A stretch of 64,000 nt of DNA from Psychrobacter sp. 28M-43 (GTDB lineage: Bacteria; Pseudomonadota; Gammaproteobacteria; Pseudomonadales; Moraxellaceae). Below, in pieces: positions 46,208-55,113 of this stretch. The stretch lies in NCBI RefSeq assembly GCF_014770435.1, contig NZ_CP061739.1, positions 1,674,001-1,738,000 on the forward strand. Reading direction: 5' to 3'. The first letter of the stretch is position 1; each line of letters starts with the position of its first letter. A program made the translations under genes and the position numbers. The notes under the pieces were generated by a model, which saw only the letters and a program-made list of their open reading frames with translations, was not told where the DNA came from and made no database searches.

Positions 46208-46471
46208 CCCCTATCTTAAAACTGTTTGCTTTAGACCCTAAATAGCACTGTCATTTAGTTCATTAGCTCATGTCCGCAATGTATGAGCGTAAATTATATC
46301 AGTAACTTAGGTCACAAAATTCTCACAGCAACTTATATTAATTTTGCTATTTTAGTGGATGGAGTTGCACCCATGTCGATTTCTAGAGAACAATAGGGAC
46401 AACTTTTCGTGTATAAATGAGCGTTGATAATTGTCATTTATATATTATTAGAATCAACTTAGGAGATAATA

Positions 46472-47188
46472 ATGAAAAATACTTTATTGAATAAAGCAGC
46501 ACTAGCTTCTGGTACGGTTTGTCTCATGACAGCGATGATGGGTAGCGCCCATGCAGAGCCAACAGGCTATGATCAACTGACGTTTCAGACAGAAATAAAA
46601 GAAGAGATTCAGAACGACGAAGTACGCGCCAGCTTGTACAAAAAAGCACAAGCAACTGACTCTAAGACTTTAGCCACAATGCTTAACACCTCAATCAACA
46701 ATGCCATGAAAATCGCCAAGCGCTATCCTAGCGTGACCGTGAGCACAGGGCAACAGCGCACCTATCCACGCTACGACAAGAACGATAAAATCATTGGCTG
46801 GACAGGTCAAGCAAACATAGACTTAAAAAGCACAGACTTTTCAGCGACTAGCCAGCTAATTGCTGATTTGCAAGAAACCTTGGTGATGGACAATCTTAAT
46901 TTTGGTGTATCAGATACCAAAAAAGATGCTCTAGAGCAAAAATTAATGACCGAAGCCTCTCGCGCTTTTCAGCAGCAAGCTAAGATCCTTACCCGCGCTT
47001 GGGATGCTCGTGGCTACCGCGTCATCAATGTTAACCTAAACACAGGTAGCAACTATCCACGTCCAATGTATAGCGCTATGAGCATGAAATCAGGAATGGC
47101 AGACGAGTCAGTACCAAGCCAAAGCTTTGAGTCTGGTAATAGCACTATTTCGGTGACTGCTAACGGTACCATCGAGTTAACTAAATAA
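46472..47188 (+). CDS. SIMPL/DUF541 family periplasmic protein
   Basis: This 238-residue exported protein has a signal peptide (LLNKAALASGTVCLMTAMMGSAHA) ending near residue 28. The mature part fits the SIMPL (DUF541) family: KKAQATDSKTLATMLNTSINNAMKIAKRYPSVTVSTGQQRTYPRYDK, then the GWTGQANIDLKSTDFSATSQLIADLQ segment. AGGAG stands before ATG 46472. The family is periplasmic and of poorly known function, sometimes tied to oxidative stress in Brucella BP26. It is monocistronic and its terminator lies 40 bp downstream. Confidence 0.87.
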   Translation: MKNTLLNKAALASGTVCLMTAMMGSAHAEPTGYDQLTFQTEIKEEIQNDEVRASLYKKAQATDSKTLATMLNTSINNAMKIAKRYPSVTVSTGQQRTYPRYDKNDKIIGWTGQANIDLKSTDFSATSQLIADLQETLVMDNLNFGVSDTKKDALEQKLMTEASRAFQQQAKILTRAWDARGYRVINVNLNTGSNYPRPMYSAMSMKSGMADESVPSQSFESGNSTISVTANGTIELTK

Positions 47189-47228
47189 GATAGCTTATAG
47201 TTAAAATAAGTTATTTACATTAAAAAAG

Positions 47229-47252
47229 GCAAGCATCATCAATGATGTTTGC
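47229..47252. terminator. Terminator between the SIMPL and DUF4124 genes
   Basis: GCAAGCATCAT (47229-47239) pairs with ATGATGTTTGC (47242-47252; one G-T pair) across a 2-nt loop, flanked by A6 and T6 runs. It serves the convergent genes on both sides. Confidence 0.85.
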
Positions 47253-47306
47253 TTTTTTATTTTGCTAGCGATATCTATTAATGACATTCAATCATTATTG
47301 AGACCA

Positions 47307-48050
47307 TCATTGTGACTGAGCAACTTCCTGTTGACGCAGTTTTAGCATCAATTTTTGATACCAAGCTAACTTTTGGTAAGCCAATAGCTGCGCAGCCTTT
47401 CTTTTGTTATCTTGCAATGTGGTTGTATTTTGAATCACATATACAGTACGTGTGATTTGCTCAAGTGTTTGGCCAGTTTCGCTTTGTACAACCGCCTTGA
47501 TTGTATGAGCACCTGGCAAAACATCAACAGTAGCGATAGATGCACTTAAACCTTGTGCAACCTCTTTATCATCAAAATAAATACGGGCACTATCACCTGC
47601 CTGTAACGCAGGCTTAATCTGCACATTGACATCGATATTCTGTACTGGACGACGATAGGCTCTCTCTTCGCTAGGTTCAGTAATGGCTAACTGATAGTTT
47701 ACTGGCGTGGTCACCTTAGTATTTATCGCAGGCGACTCAGTAGTAATCGCTGTCTGCGACACATTTGATGATTGGCGACTTGTATTAGAATTGGTTGTCG
47801 TATTCAGATTAGTTGACCTGCTCGTCTCATTACCCGTCGTAATAGCCATTTGACTGACTTGTTTACCAACTTGCTGCTCATAATCCTGTGGGCGGTCGGT
47901 AAAGGTAACTTGACCTGTTTGCTCGTCGACCACTTTATAAATAGGCGCAGCATTTGTAAGAGGTGCACCAAGACTAACAAGAGCAACCGTAGTCCATAGC
48001 GCAACTCTAATCTTACCCTTCAAGAAACTCGGTTTTGCTAATAAAGTCAT
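47307..48050 (-). CDS. DUF4124 domain periplasmic protein
   Basis: This 247-residue protein has a signal peptide (about residues 10-35, ending TNAAP) and a DUF4124 domain directly after it (IYKVVDEQTGQVTFTDRPQDYEQQ). A Ser/Thr/Asn linker (about residues 80-115) and an Ig-like beta domain (ITEPSEERAYRRPVQNIDVNVQIKPAL, about 120-205) precede a Gln-rich helical tail. Function is unknown. DUF4124 genes are often found just downstream of glnA, before ntrBC, in related bacteria; here the glnA neighbour is kept but ntrBC is not present in the window. Confidence 0.85.
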   Translation of the reverse strand: MTLLAKPSFLKGKIRVALWTTVALVSLGAPLTNAAPIYKVVDEQTGQVTFTDRPQDYEQQVGKQVSQMAITTGNETSRSTNLNTTTNSNTSRQSSNVSQTAITTESPAINTKVTTPVNYQLAITEPSEERAYRRPVQNIDVNVQIKPALQAGDSARIYFDDKEVAQGLSASIATVDVLPGAHTIKAVVQSETGQTLEQITRTVYVIQNTTTLQDNKRKAAQLLAYQKLAWYQKLMLKLRQQEVAQSQ

Positions 48051-48185
48051 AATCCATCAACCTAAATAGTGTCTACTATTAATATAATTTTATAAAACTA
48101 TTATGCGTGAGTTTTGACATGAAATCAGCAGCGATTTCAAAGAAAATTCAGCAATTGGACTGATACACTTTATTAATACGCATAA

Positions 48186-48218
48186 AAAAACCAGCCAAGT
48201 TAACCTTAGCTGGTTTTT
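48186..48218 (-). terminator. Terminator after glnA
   Basis: Arms AAAAACCAGCCAAG (48186-48199) and CTTAGCTGGTTTTT (48205-48218) with one mismatch and a 5-nt loop lie 35 bp past the glnA stop. Confidence 0.85.
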
Positions 48219-48252
48219 ATGACTCAAAATAACTGAGTGCTTTAGCGACTAA

Positions 48253-49662
48253 TTAGCAGCTGTAGTACATGTCAAATTCGACAGGGTGTACAGTTACGTT
48301 TAGACGTTGTACTTCTTCTTCTTTCAAAGCGATAAACGCTTCTAGCATATCTTCAGTGAAGACATCACCTTTTAATAAGAAGTCATGATCGTCACGCAGT
48401 GCTTGCAATGCAACATCTAAGCTCTCTGCAACCGTTGGGATTTGTGCTTCTTCTTCTGGTGGCAAGTCATACAAGTTCTTGTCAGCAGCTTCACCTGGAT
48501 GCATTTTGTTTTGGATACCGTCAAGGCCAGCCATCAATAGTGCAGCAAACGCTAAGTATGGGTTAGCCGTTGGATCAGGGAAACGTGCTTCTACACGTAC
48601 CGCTTTCGGGCTGCTCACGTGTGGAATACGGATAGATGCTGAACGGTTAGACGCTGAATAAGCAAGTTTAATAGGCGCTTCGTAATGTGGTACTAGGCGC
48701 TTATAGCTGTTGGTTGATGGGTTGGTAATCGCATTCAACGCACGAGCATGCTTGATAATACCGCCAATGAAGTACAATGCTGTTTCAGACAGACCAGCAT
48801 ACTCATCACCAGAGAATGTATTTACGCCGTCTTTTGAGATTGACATATGTACGTGCATACCTGAACCGTTATCACCAACGATTGGCTTAGGCATAAAGGT
48901 CGCTGTTTTGCCAAACTGATGCGCAACGTTATGAACAACATATTTCAATTGCTGAACTTCATCCGCTTTACGTACCATCGTATTGAATGCAACACCGATT
49001 TCAGACTGGCAAGACGCTACTTCATGGTGATGAACTTCAACTGAACCTTCACCAACGATTTCTTCGATGCGTTCACACATAACAGCACGCATATCATGTG
49101 AGCTATCGATTGGTGGTACTGGGAAATAGCCGCCTTTCACACGTGGGCGATGCGCCATGTTGCCCCACTCGTAAGTCTCGTTAGTCGACCATGCTGCTTC
49201 TTCAGCCGTGATTTTATGACTAACGCCAGACATATCAACTGACCATTTCACATCATCAAATACAAAGAATTCAGGCTCTGGACCGAAGTAAGCAGTATCA
49301 CCGATACCAGTAGACTTTAAATACTCTTCAGCGCGACGTGCGATAGAACGTGGGTCACGGTCATAACCTTGTAGCGTTGATGGCTCGATGATATCGCAAG
49401 TCACTACCACAGTCACCGCGTCAAAGAACGGGTCAACAAAAGCAGTTTCTGGATCAGGACGCAAGATCATATCTGACGCTTCGATACCTTTCCAACCAGC
49501 GATTGATGAGCCATCAAACATTTTGCCATCTTCCATGACATCTTCATCAACGGTATGCGCTGGGAAGCTGATGTGCTGCTCTTTGCCGCGTGTATCAGTA
49601 AAGCGAAAATCAACCCATTTAGCATTAGAGGATTGGATAAGATCTAATAGTTTATTCGACAT
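48253..49662 (-). CDS. glnA: Glutamine synthetase, type I
   Basis: GlnA joins ammonia to glutamate, the main route of nitrogen assimilation. The 469 residues match the beta subtype of GSI. Visible features are the N-terminal domain with [17 protein letters not shown], the metal-site EPEFFVFDD, the ATP-site [16 protein letters not shown] and [17 protein letters not shown], and the adenylylation Tyr in [10 protein letters not shown], so control by GlnE is likely. GGAG precedes ATG 49662. A sigma-54 promoter and NtrC-like site stand upstream, which indicates nitrogen-starvation induction. Confidence 0.97.
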   Translation of the reverse strand: MSNKLLDLIQSSNAKWVDFRFTDTRGKEQHISFPAHTVDEDVMEDGKMFDGSSIAGWKGIEASDMILRPDPETAFVDPFFDAVTVVVTCDIIEPSTLQGYDRDPRSIARRAEEYLKSTGIGDTAYFGPEPEFFVFDDVKWSVDMSGVSHKITAEEAAWSTNETYEWGNMAHRPRVKGGYFPVPPIDSSHDMRAVMCERIEEIVGEGSVEVHHHEVASCQSEIGVAFNTMVRKADEVQQLKYVVHNVAHQFGKTATFMPKPIVGDNGSGMHVHMSISKDGVNTFSGDEYAGLSETALYFIGGIIKHARALNAITNPSTNSYKRLVPHYEAPIKLAYSASNRSASIRIPHVSSPKAVRVEARFPDPTANPYLAFAALLMAGLDGIQNKMHPGEAADKNLYDLPPEEEAQIPTVAESLDVALQALRDDHDFLLKGDVFTEDMLEAFIALKEEEVQRLNVTVHPVEFDMYYSC

Positions 49663-49993
49663 GAATAGTCTCCGTTGTGTTGATCACGTAATTGCGATTT
49701 AAAATTATTAATATGATGTTCTTGTCCAAGAATGTCAGATGTGCTCTCAATACTAAAACAGCGCATTCGATATTATGCTTATTATCAGCACTATTTTGCG
49801 TATTAGTCAAGATGCTCATCTAAAGCGTTTACTCAATCAGACCAATATTTGTGCACATGGTCTAACATACGCCAATTCAATCCTAACGACATTCTAGCAA
49901 TATACAACTCATAATGCTGAACTCTTCGGGCTCTTGTTAATAATTATTTTTAGACCAGTTTTTTGGCTTTAAAAATAATCATAACAGCAATAA

Positions 49994-50009
49994 TGCAAAG
50001 GCTATGCCA
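49994..50009 (-). promoter_or_regulatory. Sigma-54 promoter of glnA
   Basis: On the minus strand TGGCATAGCCTTTGCA fits the consensus TGGCACR-N4-TTGCW at every fixed position except one (T for C). The GG and GC pairs are spaced by exactly 10 bases, as sigma-54 requires. Transcription should start near 49983 and run toward glnA. Confidence 0.7.
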
Positions 50010-50145
50010 ATGTATTGACGCTCTGATAACAGATATAGTCATAGATAGATTTAATTATCAATATTTACAGTTATTTATACGATTAATATCGTTATATATT
50101 AATTAATTCTCATCTAGTTCGGTTTTAGAATACCACTTAATTAGA

Positions 50146-50222
50146 GCACCAATTGAGAACCAAAGGCACTTAATTGGTGCAAATTAAAATATATTTATCG
50201 TTATAATGCTATTTATTGGTGC
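50146..50222 (-). promoter_or_regulatory. NtrC-like enhancer region of glnA
   Basis: GCACTTAATTGGTGC (50166-50180) matches the NtrC site GCACY-N4-TGGTGC exactly. Further half-sites GCACCAAT at 50146-50153 and ATTGGTGC at 50215-50222 flank it. They lie 140-215 bp upstream of the sigma-54 promoter, a normal distance for an enhancer. Confidence 0.65.
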
Positions 50223-50337
50223 GCCGTTAACAGCTGAATTTATAACATTATCTCTAACTACATTAGTTTATTCGTCGACAAAATAATAAAAAATATGTTT
50301 TTACTTGGTGCTTACTTAGATAGCCTATACCCTACAT

Positions 50338-50365
50338 TTGATAGAAAACAAAATAGTGGTAAGAT
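50338..50365 (+). promoter_or_regulatory. Candidate promoter of trpG
   Basis: TTGATA (50338-50343), a 16-bp spacer and TAAGAT (50360-50365) give a plausible sigma-70 promoter about 125 bp before trpG. No Trp-rich leader peptide or attenuator was found between them. Confidence 0.4.
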
Positions 50366-50490
50366 AACCGCGCGCAATAACGCCCTCTGTTATAGTCATA
50401 GCTGCTTGTGTCCGGTAATCAAGTAACTCGATAACAGTGAGAACCAATTTTATGTTAAAAATATAATAAAACTGATAAGTTGAAGCCTTA

Positions 50491-51114
50491 ATGATTTTGA
50501 TGATCGATAATTACGATAGCTTTACGTACAATATCGTACAGTACTTCGGTGAGCTAAAGCAGGACATCACTGTCTGGCGTAATGATCAGGTCAGCATTGA
50601 GCAGATTAAAACCCTCGCACCTGATGTCATTGTGATTGGTCCAGGTCCGTGCGATCCTGACCGTGCGGGTATTTCGCTGCAAGCCATTGAGACATTTAAA
50701 GGAATTATTCCTATACTGGGTATTTGCTTGGGTCATCAAGCTATCGGTCAAGCCTTTGGCGGTCAAGTGGTCAAAGCTGGCGAAGTCATGCATGGCCGCT
50801 TATCAGCTATCTATCACAACGAGCAAGGCGTGTTTGCTGGATTACCTAACCCGTCACAGGTTACGCGTTATCATTCGCTCGTCATTGACAAGACAAGCCT
50901 ACCAGACTGCCTTGAGCTCACTGCATGGACTCAAAATGCCGATGGTAGTATTGAGGAAATCATGGGTATTCGCCATAAGGCGTTTGCTGTAGAAGGCGTC
51001 CAGTTCCATCCTGAGTCGATATTGAGCGAAGCAGGTTATCAACTGCTTAATAACTTTTTACAGACTCATGGCTTGGCTACCCTGACATCCGATGAGCTAC
51101 CACAAGTTGGCTAG
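50491..51114 (+). CDS. trpG: Anthranilate/aminodeoxychorismate synthase component II
   Basis: The glutamine amidotransferase supplies ammonia to TrpE for anthranilate, and perhaps to PabB. Active-site residues are the nucleophile Cys in [11 protein letters not shown] and His-Glu in VQFHPESIL. The 207 residues match the class I GATase family. ATG 50491 opens the trpG-trpD-trpC cluster. trpE is not here, as in Acinetobacter-type trp gene arrangement. Amphibolic use in folate synthesis (PabA) is likely by analogy. Confidence 0.93.
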   Translation: MILMIDNYDSFTYNIVQYFGELKQDITVWRNDQVSIEQIKTLAPDVIVIGPGPCDPDRAGISLQAIETFKGIIPILGICLGHQAIGQAFGGQVVKAGEVMHGRLSAIYHNEQGVFAGLPNPSQVTRYHSLVIDKTSLPDCLELTAWTQNADGSIEEIMGIRHKAFAVEGVQFHPESILSEAGYQLLNNFLQTHGLATLTSDELPQVG

Positions 51115-51211
51115 GTTTGACTAAAAGCACGTCGGTAAAAATGCTGCTTTTATAAGCCCATACCAAATTTCACACAGATTCATATAAAAAATAATAGTAA
51201 GTGAGACTACA

Positions 51212-52333
51212 ATGAGTACGACAAAAATAGAAGAAACGCACACGCCAGAGAGTATTGCAAAATTGTCTGATGAGCAAACACATCAACTGTTAACCACAGC
51301 TTTGGGTAGAATATTTCAACACATCGATTTAACCTTTGATGAGATGTATCAAGTGATGCTGATTATCATGCAAGGTAGATGCAGCGACGCTATGATGGGC
51401 GCTATCTTGACGGGGCTGCGCATGAAGGGCGAATCCATTGACGAGATTACTGCGTCTGCCAGTGCCATGCGTGCACTAGCTGCCAATATTAAACCAAAGA
51501 ACTGCGATTACTTGGTAGATATCGTTGGTACTGGCGGTGATGGTGCTAACTTGTTCAATGTCTCGACTGCGTCGGCGTTGGTTGTTGCGGCAGCTGGTGC
51601 ACAAGTTGCTAAGCACGGCAATCGCGGCGTCTCGACCAAATCTGGTAGCTCAGACTTACTTGAGCAAGCAGGTATCAGTCTTGCGCTCACGCCAGAGCAA
51701 GCAAAAGACTGTATCGAAAACCAAGGTATTGGATTTTTATTTGCGCCCAATCATCATAGTGCAATGCGTTACGCCAACCCTGTACGCCGTGAGTTAAAAG
51801 CACGTACCATCTTTAATATTTTGGGCCCATTGACCAACCCTGCTGGCACGCCAAACTTAGTCATCGGTGTATTTACCGCGCAGTTATGTGAGCCGATTGC
51901 TAAGGTGATGAAAAACTTAGGCGCACGTCATGTCATGGTAGTAGGCGCAAAAGATGGTCTTGATGAAATCAGTCTTGCGACTTCGACCACAGTCGCTGAG
52001 CTAAAAGATGGCGAGATATCAGTCTATGACATGATGCCAGAAGATGCTGGTATCGAGTCCCAAACTCTTATCGGCCTAGATGTCGACTCTCCAGCACAAA
52101 GCCTTGAGTTGATTCGTGCTGCGCTATCTGGAGCCGACACTCATGACCGTGCCGTACTTAAAGCACGTGATATGATTGCGCTAAATGCAGGTGCCGCGAT
52201 ATACACCGCAGGACTTGCCAGCAACTACCCTAACGGTGTTAGCCGAGCACAAAAAATCATTCAAAATGGTGATGCTTTACTCAAACTTGAGTCTTTAGCC
52301 AACTATACCCAACAGCTAGTCGCTCAAGGTTAA
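51212..52333 (+). CDS. trpD: Anthranilate phosphoribosyltransferase
   Basis: TrpD transfers phosphoribose from PRPP to anthranilate in tryptophan synthesis. At 373 residues it is slightly longer than the usual 340, owing to a polar N-terminal leader (about 25 residues). The PRPP loop VDIVGTGGDGANLFNVSTASALV and the anthranilate-site KHGNRGVSTKSGSSDLLEQAG are intact, as is NILGPLTNPAG. It follows trpG by about 100 bp. Confidence 0.96.
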   Translation: MSTTKIEETHTPESIAKLSDEQTHQLLTTALGRIFQHIDLTFDEMYQVMLIIMQGRCSDAMMGAILTGLRMKGESIDEITASASAMRALAANIKPKNCDYLVDIVGTGGDGANLFNVSTASALVVAAAGAQVAKHGNRGVSTKSGSSDLLEQAGISLALTPEQAKDCIENQGIGFLFAPNHHSAMRYANPVRRELKARTIFNILGPLTNPAGTPNLVIGVFTAQLCEPIAKVMKNLGARHVMVVGAKDGLDEISLATSTTVAELKDGEISVYDMMPEDAGIESQTLIGLDVDSPAQSLELIRAALSGADTHDRAVLKARDMIALNAGAAIYTAGLASNYPNGVSRAQKIIQNGDALLKLESLANYTQQLVAQG

Positions 52334-52503
52334 CTTATAAGCACTTATATACTGTCTATAGTCAAAAAAATCTAAAACGGATACAAGGCCGCCAACCATA
52401 GATTGTATAATTCATACATCTAAGATAGACAACGCCGTAGCCATTTAGTAGTTATTAATAGCTCTCTGACTATATTTACATTTAACGATATTCGGATACC
52501 AGT

Positions 52504-53373
52504 ATGACCACAACCCATTCAGACATACCGTCAGTGCTACAGCGCATTGTCGCCACCAAAGTAAAAGAAGTAAAAGCCGCTCGCGAAGCATTGTCTCTAG
52601 AGGACTTGAAAGCACAGGTCGCAGCTGATGATAAACCGCGTCGAGGTTTTGCTGCGGCACTACGTGCTGCTGGCGCTAAAGAAAATGGTATCGGTATCAT
52701 TGCTGAGATTAAAAAAGCCTCACCGTCTAAAGGCATTATCAACCATAACTTTACCCCTGCTCTATTTGCACAGCAGTATGAGCAAGCGGGCGCTAGTTGT
52801 CTGTCTGTATTGACCGACCGTGATTACTTTCAGGGCGATGACAGCTACCTTATTCAGGCGGCTAATACTTCAAGCTTACCGATATTACGTAAAGACTTTA
52901 TGATTGATGTCTATCAAATCTATCAATCTTACCTAATGGGCGCTGACTGCATCCTACTCATTATGGCTTGCCTAGATGATGCGCAAGTACGAGAGCTACA
53001 TGCACTCAGTATTGAGCTTGGTATGGACGTATTGATAGAAGTACATACCCAATCTGAGCTTGAGCGTGCGCTACAATTGCCACGTTCAGTACACAATATC
53101 TACGGTATCAATAACCGTGATTTAAATACCTTCGATGTTGACCTGCAAAACACGCTTGATCTTAAGAATATTTTAAACGACGCACTTGCTACTGATAGTG
53201 CTGAGCAAAAACCACTTATCGTGACCGAGAGCGGCATTCATAGCAGTGATGATATTCGTCTGATGCTAAGTAATGAGATTCAGCACTTTCTAATCGGTGA
53301 GCAATTTATGAAAACTGATCATCCAGGGCAAGCGTTACAATCCTTACTTGCGGGCGTCGCAGCAGACGGGTAA
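52504..53373 (+). CDS. trpC: Indole-3-glycerol phosphate synthase
   Basis: TrpC closes the indole ring from CdRP. The 289-residue TIM barrel shows the catalytic Lys in IIAEIKKASPSKGII, FTPALFAQQYEQAGASCLSVLTD, LRKDFMIDVYQIYQSYLMGAD and the phosphate-binding VTESGIHSSDDI. It is a single-domain enzyme, without a TrpF fusion. It ends the trpGDC cluster, 170 bp after trpD. Confidence 0.96.
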   Translation: MTTTHSDIPSVLQRIVATKVKEVKAAREALSLEDLKAQVAADDKPRRGFAAALRAAGAKENGIGIIAEIKKASPSKGIINHNFTPALFAQQYEQAGASCLSVLTDRDYFQGDDSYLIQAANTSSLPILRKDFMIDVYQIYQSYLMGADCILLIMACLDDAQVRELHALSIELGMDVLIEVHTQSELERALQLPRSVHNIYGINNRDLNTFDVDLQNTLDLKNILNDALATDSAEQKPLIVTESGIHSSDDIRLMLSNEIQHFLIGEQFMKTDHPGQALQSLLAGVAADG

Positions 53374-53481
53374 AGTAACTCAATAATATATGCTTCAATA
53401 AATGCTTAATAGCTTGAATAATGTGTGCGCTATAGACATTGTTCAATCAACCATTCATCAATCAACGATACGTTAACTTTT

Positions 53482-54213
53482 ATGTCAAACTCTCTGTTTT
53501 CAAAAGAAATGCAAGACCAGCTCAAAGAACTCAAAGGCCAGCTGAGCAAGGGCCGTGATACCAATTCTCCTGAAGGTGAGAATCAAAAGCCAACTGAGCC
53601 GGTGTCGCTACCGACTCAAAAACAAGTAAAAAAGACAGTTAAGCAGCTAGATAGTGAACATATCGATGACGATAAAGTTCTGTTTATGCAAGCCATGCAC
53701 GGTGTCAATCAGTTGGAAGATAAAAATGTTCGCTCACCTGCCAGCGCAACTAAAGCAGGCAAACCTGATGCAGCGACACTATCAAAACGTGCTGCGGCTC
53801 AAGGTAGTGAAGCCAGTGATCTAGGCGCAGGCTTGTCAGATATGCAAGCACTACTAAACCCTGTCGCTGCTGAAGCTTACTTGTCGTATAAGCAGCCTAC
53901 ACTGCAAAATAAAATCTTTGATCAGCTCAAAAAAGGCAAGCTGCGTTGGTATGATGCGGTAGATATCCATGGCTGTACGATAGAAGAAGCACGCGAAGCG
54001 ATGACTCAGCTATTGAGCCAAGCCAAGCAGAAAAACGAAACTATGGTGAAAATCGTCCATGGTAAAGGTAGCGAAGCGATTCTAAAAACCTGTATCAATG
54101 GCTGGTTGCGTCAATTGCCAGAAGTACTAGCATTTTGCTCTGCGCCACCAAAAGATGGTGGTAACGGTGCTGTACTAGTACTACTTAAAAAACCTAAAGC
54201 AGATGGCGAATAG
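53482..54213 (+). CDS. Smr domain protein
   Basis: This 243-residue protein ends in a Smr domain (about residues 155-240), a predicted nuclease or nucleic-acid-binding unit. Its motifs are VDIHGCTIEEAREAM and IVHGKGSEAI, and GGNGAVLVLLKK closes the domain. The N-terminal part is polar, Lys/Gln-rich and probably disordered, ahead of a helical region around LSDMQALLNPVAAEAYL. ATG 53482 is the start; the longer frame begins with a GTG without support. It follows trpC by 108 bp. Confidence 0.9.
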   Translation: MSNSLFSKEMQDQLKELKGQLSKGRDTNSPEGENQKPTEPVSLPTQKQVKKTVKQLDSEHIDDDKVLFMQAMHGVNQLEDKNVRSPASATKAGKPDAATLSKRAAAQGSEASDLGAGLSDMQALLNPVAAEAYLSYKQPTLQNKIFDQLKKGKLRWYDAVDIHGCTIEEAREAMTQLLSQAKQKNETMVKIVHGKGSEAILKTCINGWLRQLPEVLAFCSAPPKDGGNGAVLVLLKKPKADGE

Positions 54214-54242
54214 GTCTACTGTTAGTGATATGGTACTACATC

Positions 54243-54270
54243 AAAAGGACTGCTTATTTGCAGTCCTTTT
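54243..54270 (+). terminator. Terminator after the Smr gene
   Basis: Perfect 11-base arms AAAAGGACTGC (54243-54253) and GCAGTCCTTTT (54260-54270) with a 6-nt loop and T run, 30 bp past the stop. Confidence 0.9.
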
Positions 54271-54420
54271 TTTATCAATCATCCATGGCTCAGACATGGA
54301 CTGTAACAATGCTTCCTTCAATGAACGCTCTCTTTAATGTACATTCCATTTAATGTTAGCTTCTCATTCTGCATTAATATATTGACTTGAGCTCCTTCTA
54401 ATTATCAAAGCGAAATCACT

Positions 54421-55053
54421 ATGAACATACAGACTATTGAAAGCATTAACGAACTAGAACAGCAAATTGCTGCACTGATTACCATTGAACCAAGGTTCGC
54501 CCCTGTCCATAAGCAGGTCGGCACACCTAATCTTAGGCACAACGCAGGTGGGTTTGAGCAGTTGATGAGAGCGATGGTCGGTCAGCAGTTATCAGTTGCC
54601 GCCGCTGCCAGCATTTGGAAACGGTTGGTTGATGCAGAATTAATCACTCCGCAAGCTATACGCGAGGCGACAGATGATACTTTGAAGACACAAGGATTGT
54701 CTAAGCAAAAAACTCGTTATGTGCGTTCATTAGTAGATCATGATATAGACTTTGCAGCCTTAGAAACTTTGCCAAATGAAGAAGTCATAACAACCTTGAC
54801 AGCTGTGACAGGGATTGGACGTTGGACAGCTGAGATGTATTTACTATTTTCGCTAAAACGTGCAGACATACTCGCTGTCGATGATTTGGCCATTAAAGTT
54901 GCAGCCATGGAGTTATTAGGCTTAGCAGAGCGCCCAACACCCAAGCAGCTTAAAGACTTAACTCAGCACTGGTCACCTCATCGCAGTGCTGCCAGCCTAT
55001 TGCTTTGGTCGTACTACGGCTCATTACGTGATAAAACCGCAGTACCTTTATAG
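54421..55053 (+). CDS. DNA-3-methyladenine glycosylase (AlkA-like, HhH-GPD)
   Basis: This base-excision repair glycosylase (210 residues) removes alkylated bases. The HhH-GPD fold is seen as FEQLMRAMVGQQLSVAAAASIWKRL, then the helix-hairpin-helix LTAVTGIGRWTAEMYLLFSL, with the catalytic Asp in ADILAVDDLAIKVAAMELLG. It lacks the N-terminal TATA-like domain of E. coli AlkA, so it is closer to the compact Mag/AlkA2 type. It is transcribed alone after a terminator. Confidence 0.9.
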   Translation: MNIQTIESINELEQQIAALITIEPRFAPVHKQVGTPNLRHNAGGFEQLMRAMVGQQLSVAAAASIWKRLVDAELITPQAIREATDDTLKTQGLSKQKTRYVRSLVDHDIDFAALETLPNEEVITTLTAVTGIGRWTAEMYLLFSLKRADILAVDDLAIKVAAMELLGLAERPTPKQLKDLTQHWSPHRSAASLLLWSYYGSLRDKTAVPL

Positions 55054-55113
55054 CTAATTGAGCAAAAATAGCACTAATATTACTAAACGCCATTCGGGAT
55101 AAAAAAGTCTCTT

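Larger units (their letters stand above)
45806..46471. other. Intergenic region with ffs RNA gene
   Basis: This 666-bp gap lies between lemA and the SIMPL gene. It holds the 4.5S RNA (46063-46171), its promoter at 46180-46207 and a hairpin terminator at 45976-45998. The segment 46210-46470 is AT rich and contains only the presumed promoter of the SIMPL gene. Confidence 0.6.
49663..50490. other. Intergenic region, glnA to trpG
   Basis: This 828-bp gap separates divergent glnA and trpG. It contains the sigma-54 promoter (49994-50009), NtrC-like sites (50146-50222) and a candidate trpG promoter (50338-50365). A hairpin ATTATTTTTA-N17-TAAAAATAAT (49943-49979) lies just after the predicted glnA start point. 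No coding frame was found, and the glnA leader of about 320 nt is unusually long. Confidence 0.6.

Noticed and set aside
50366..50490. Possible trp attenuator or leader peptide before trpG
   Set aside because: The only leader frame is ATG TTA AAA ATA TAA, without Trp codons, and no terminator/antiterminator pair was found.
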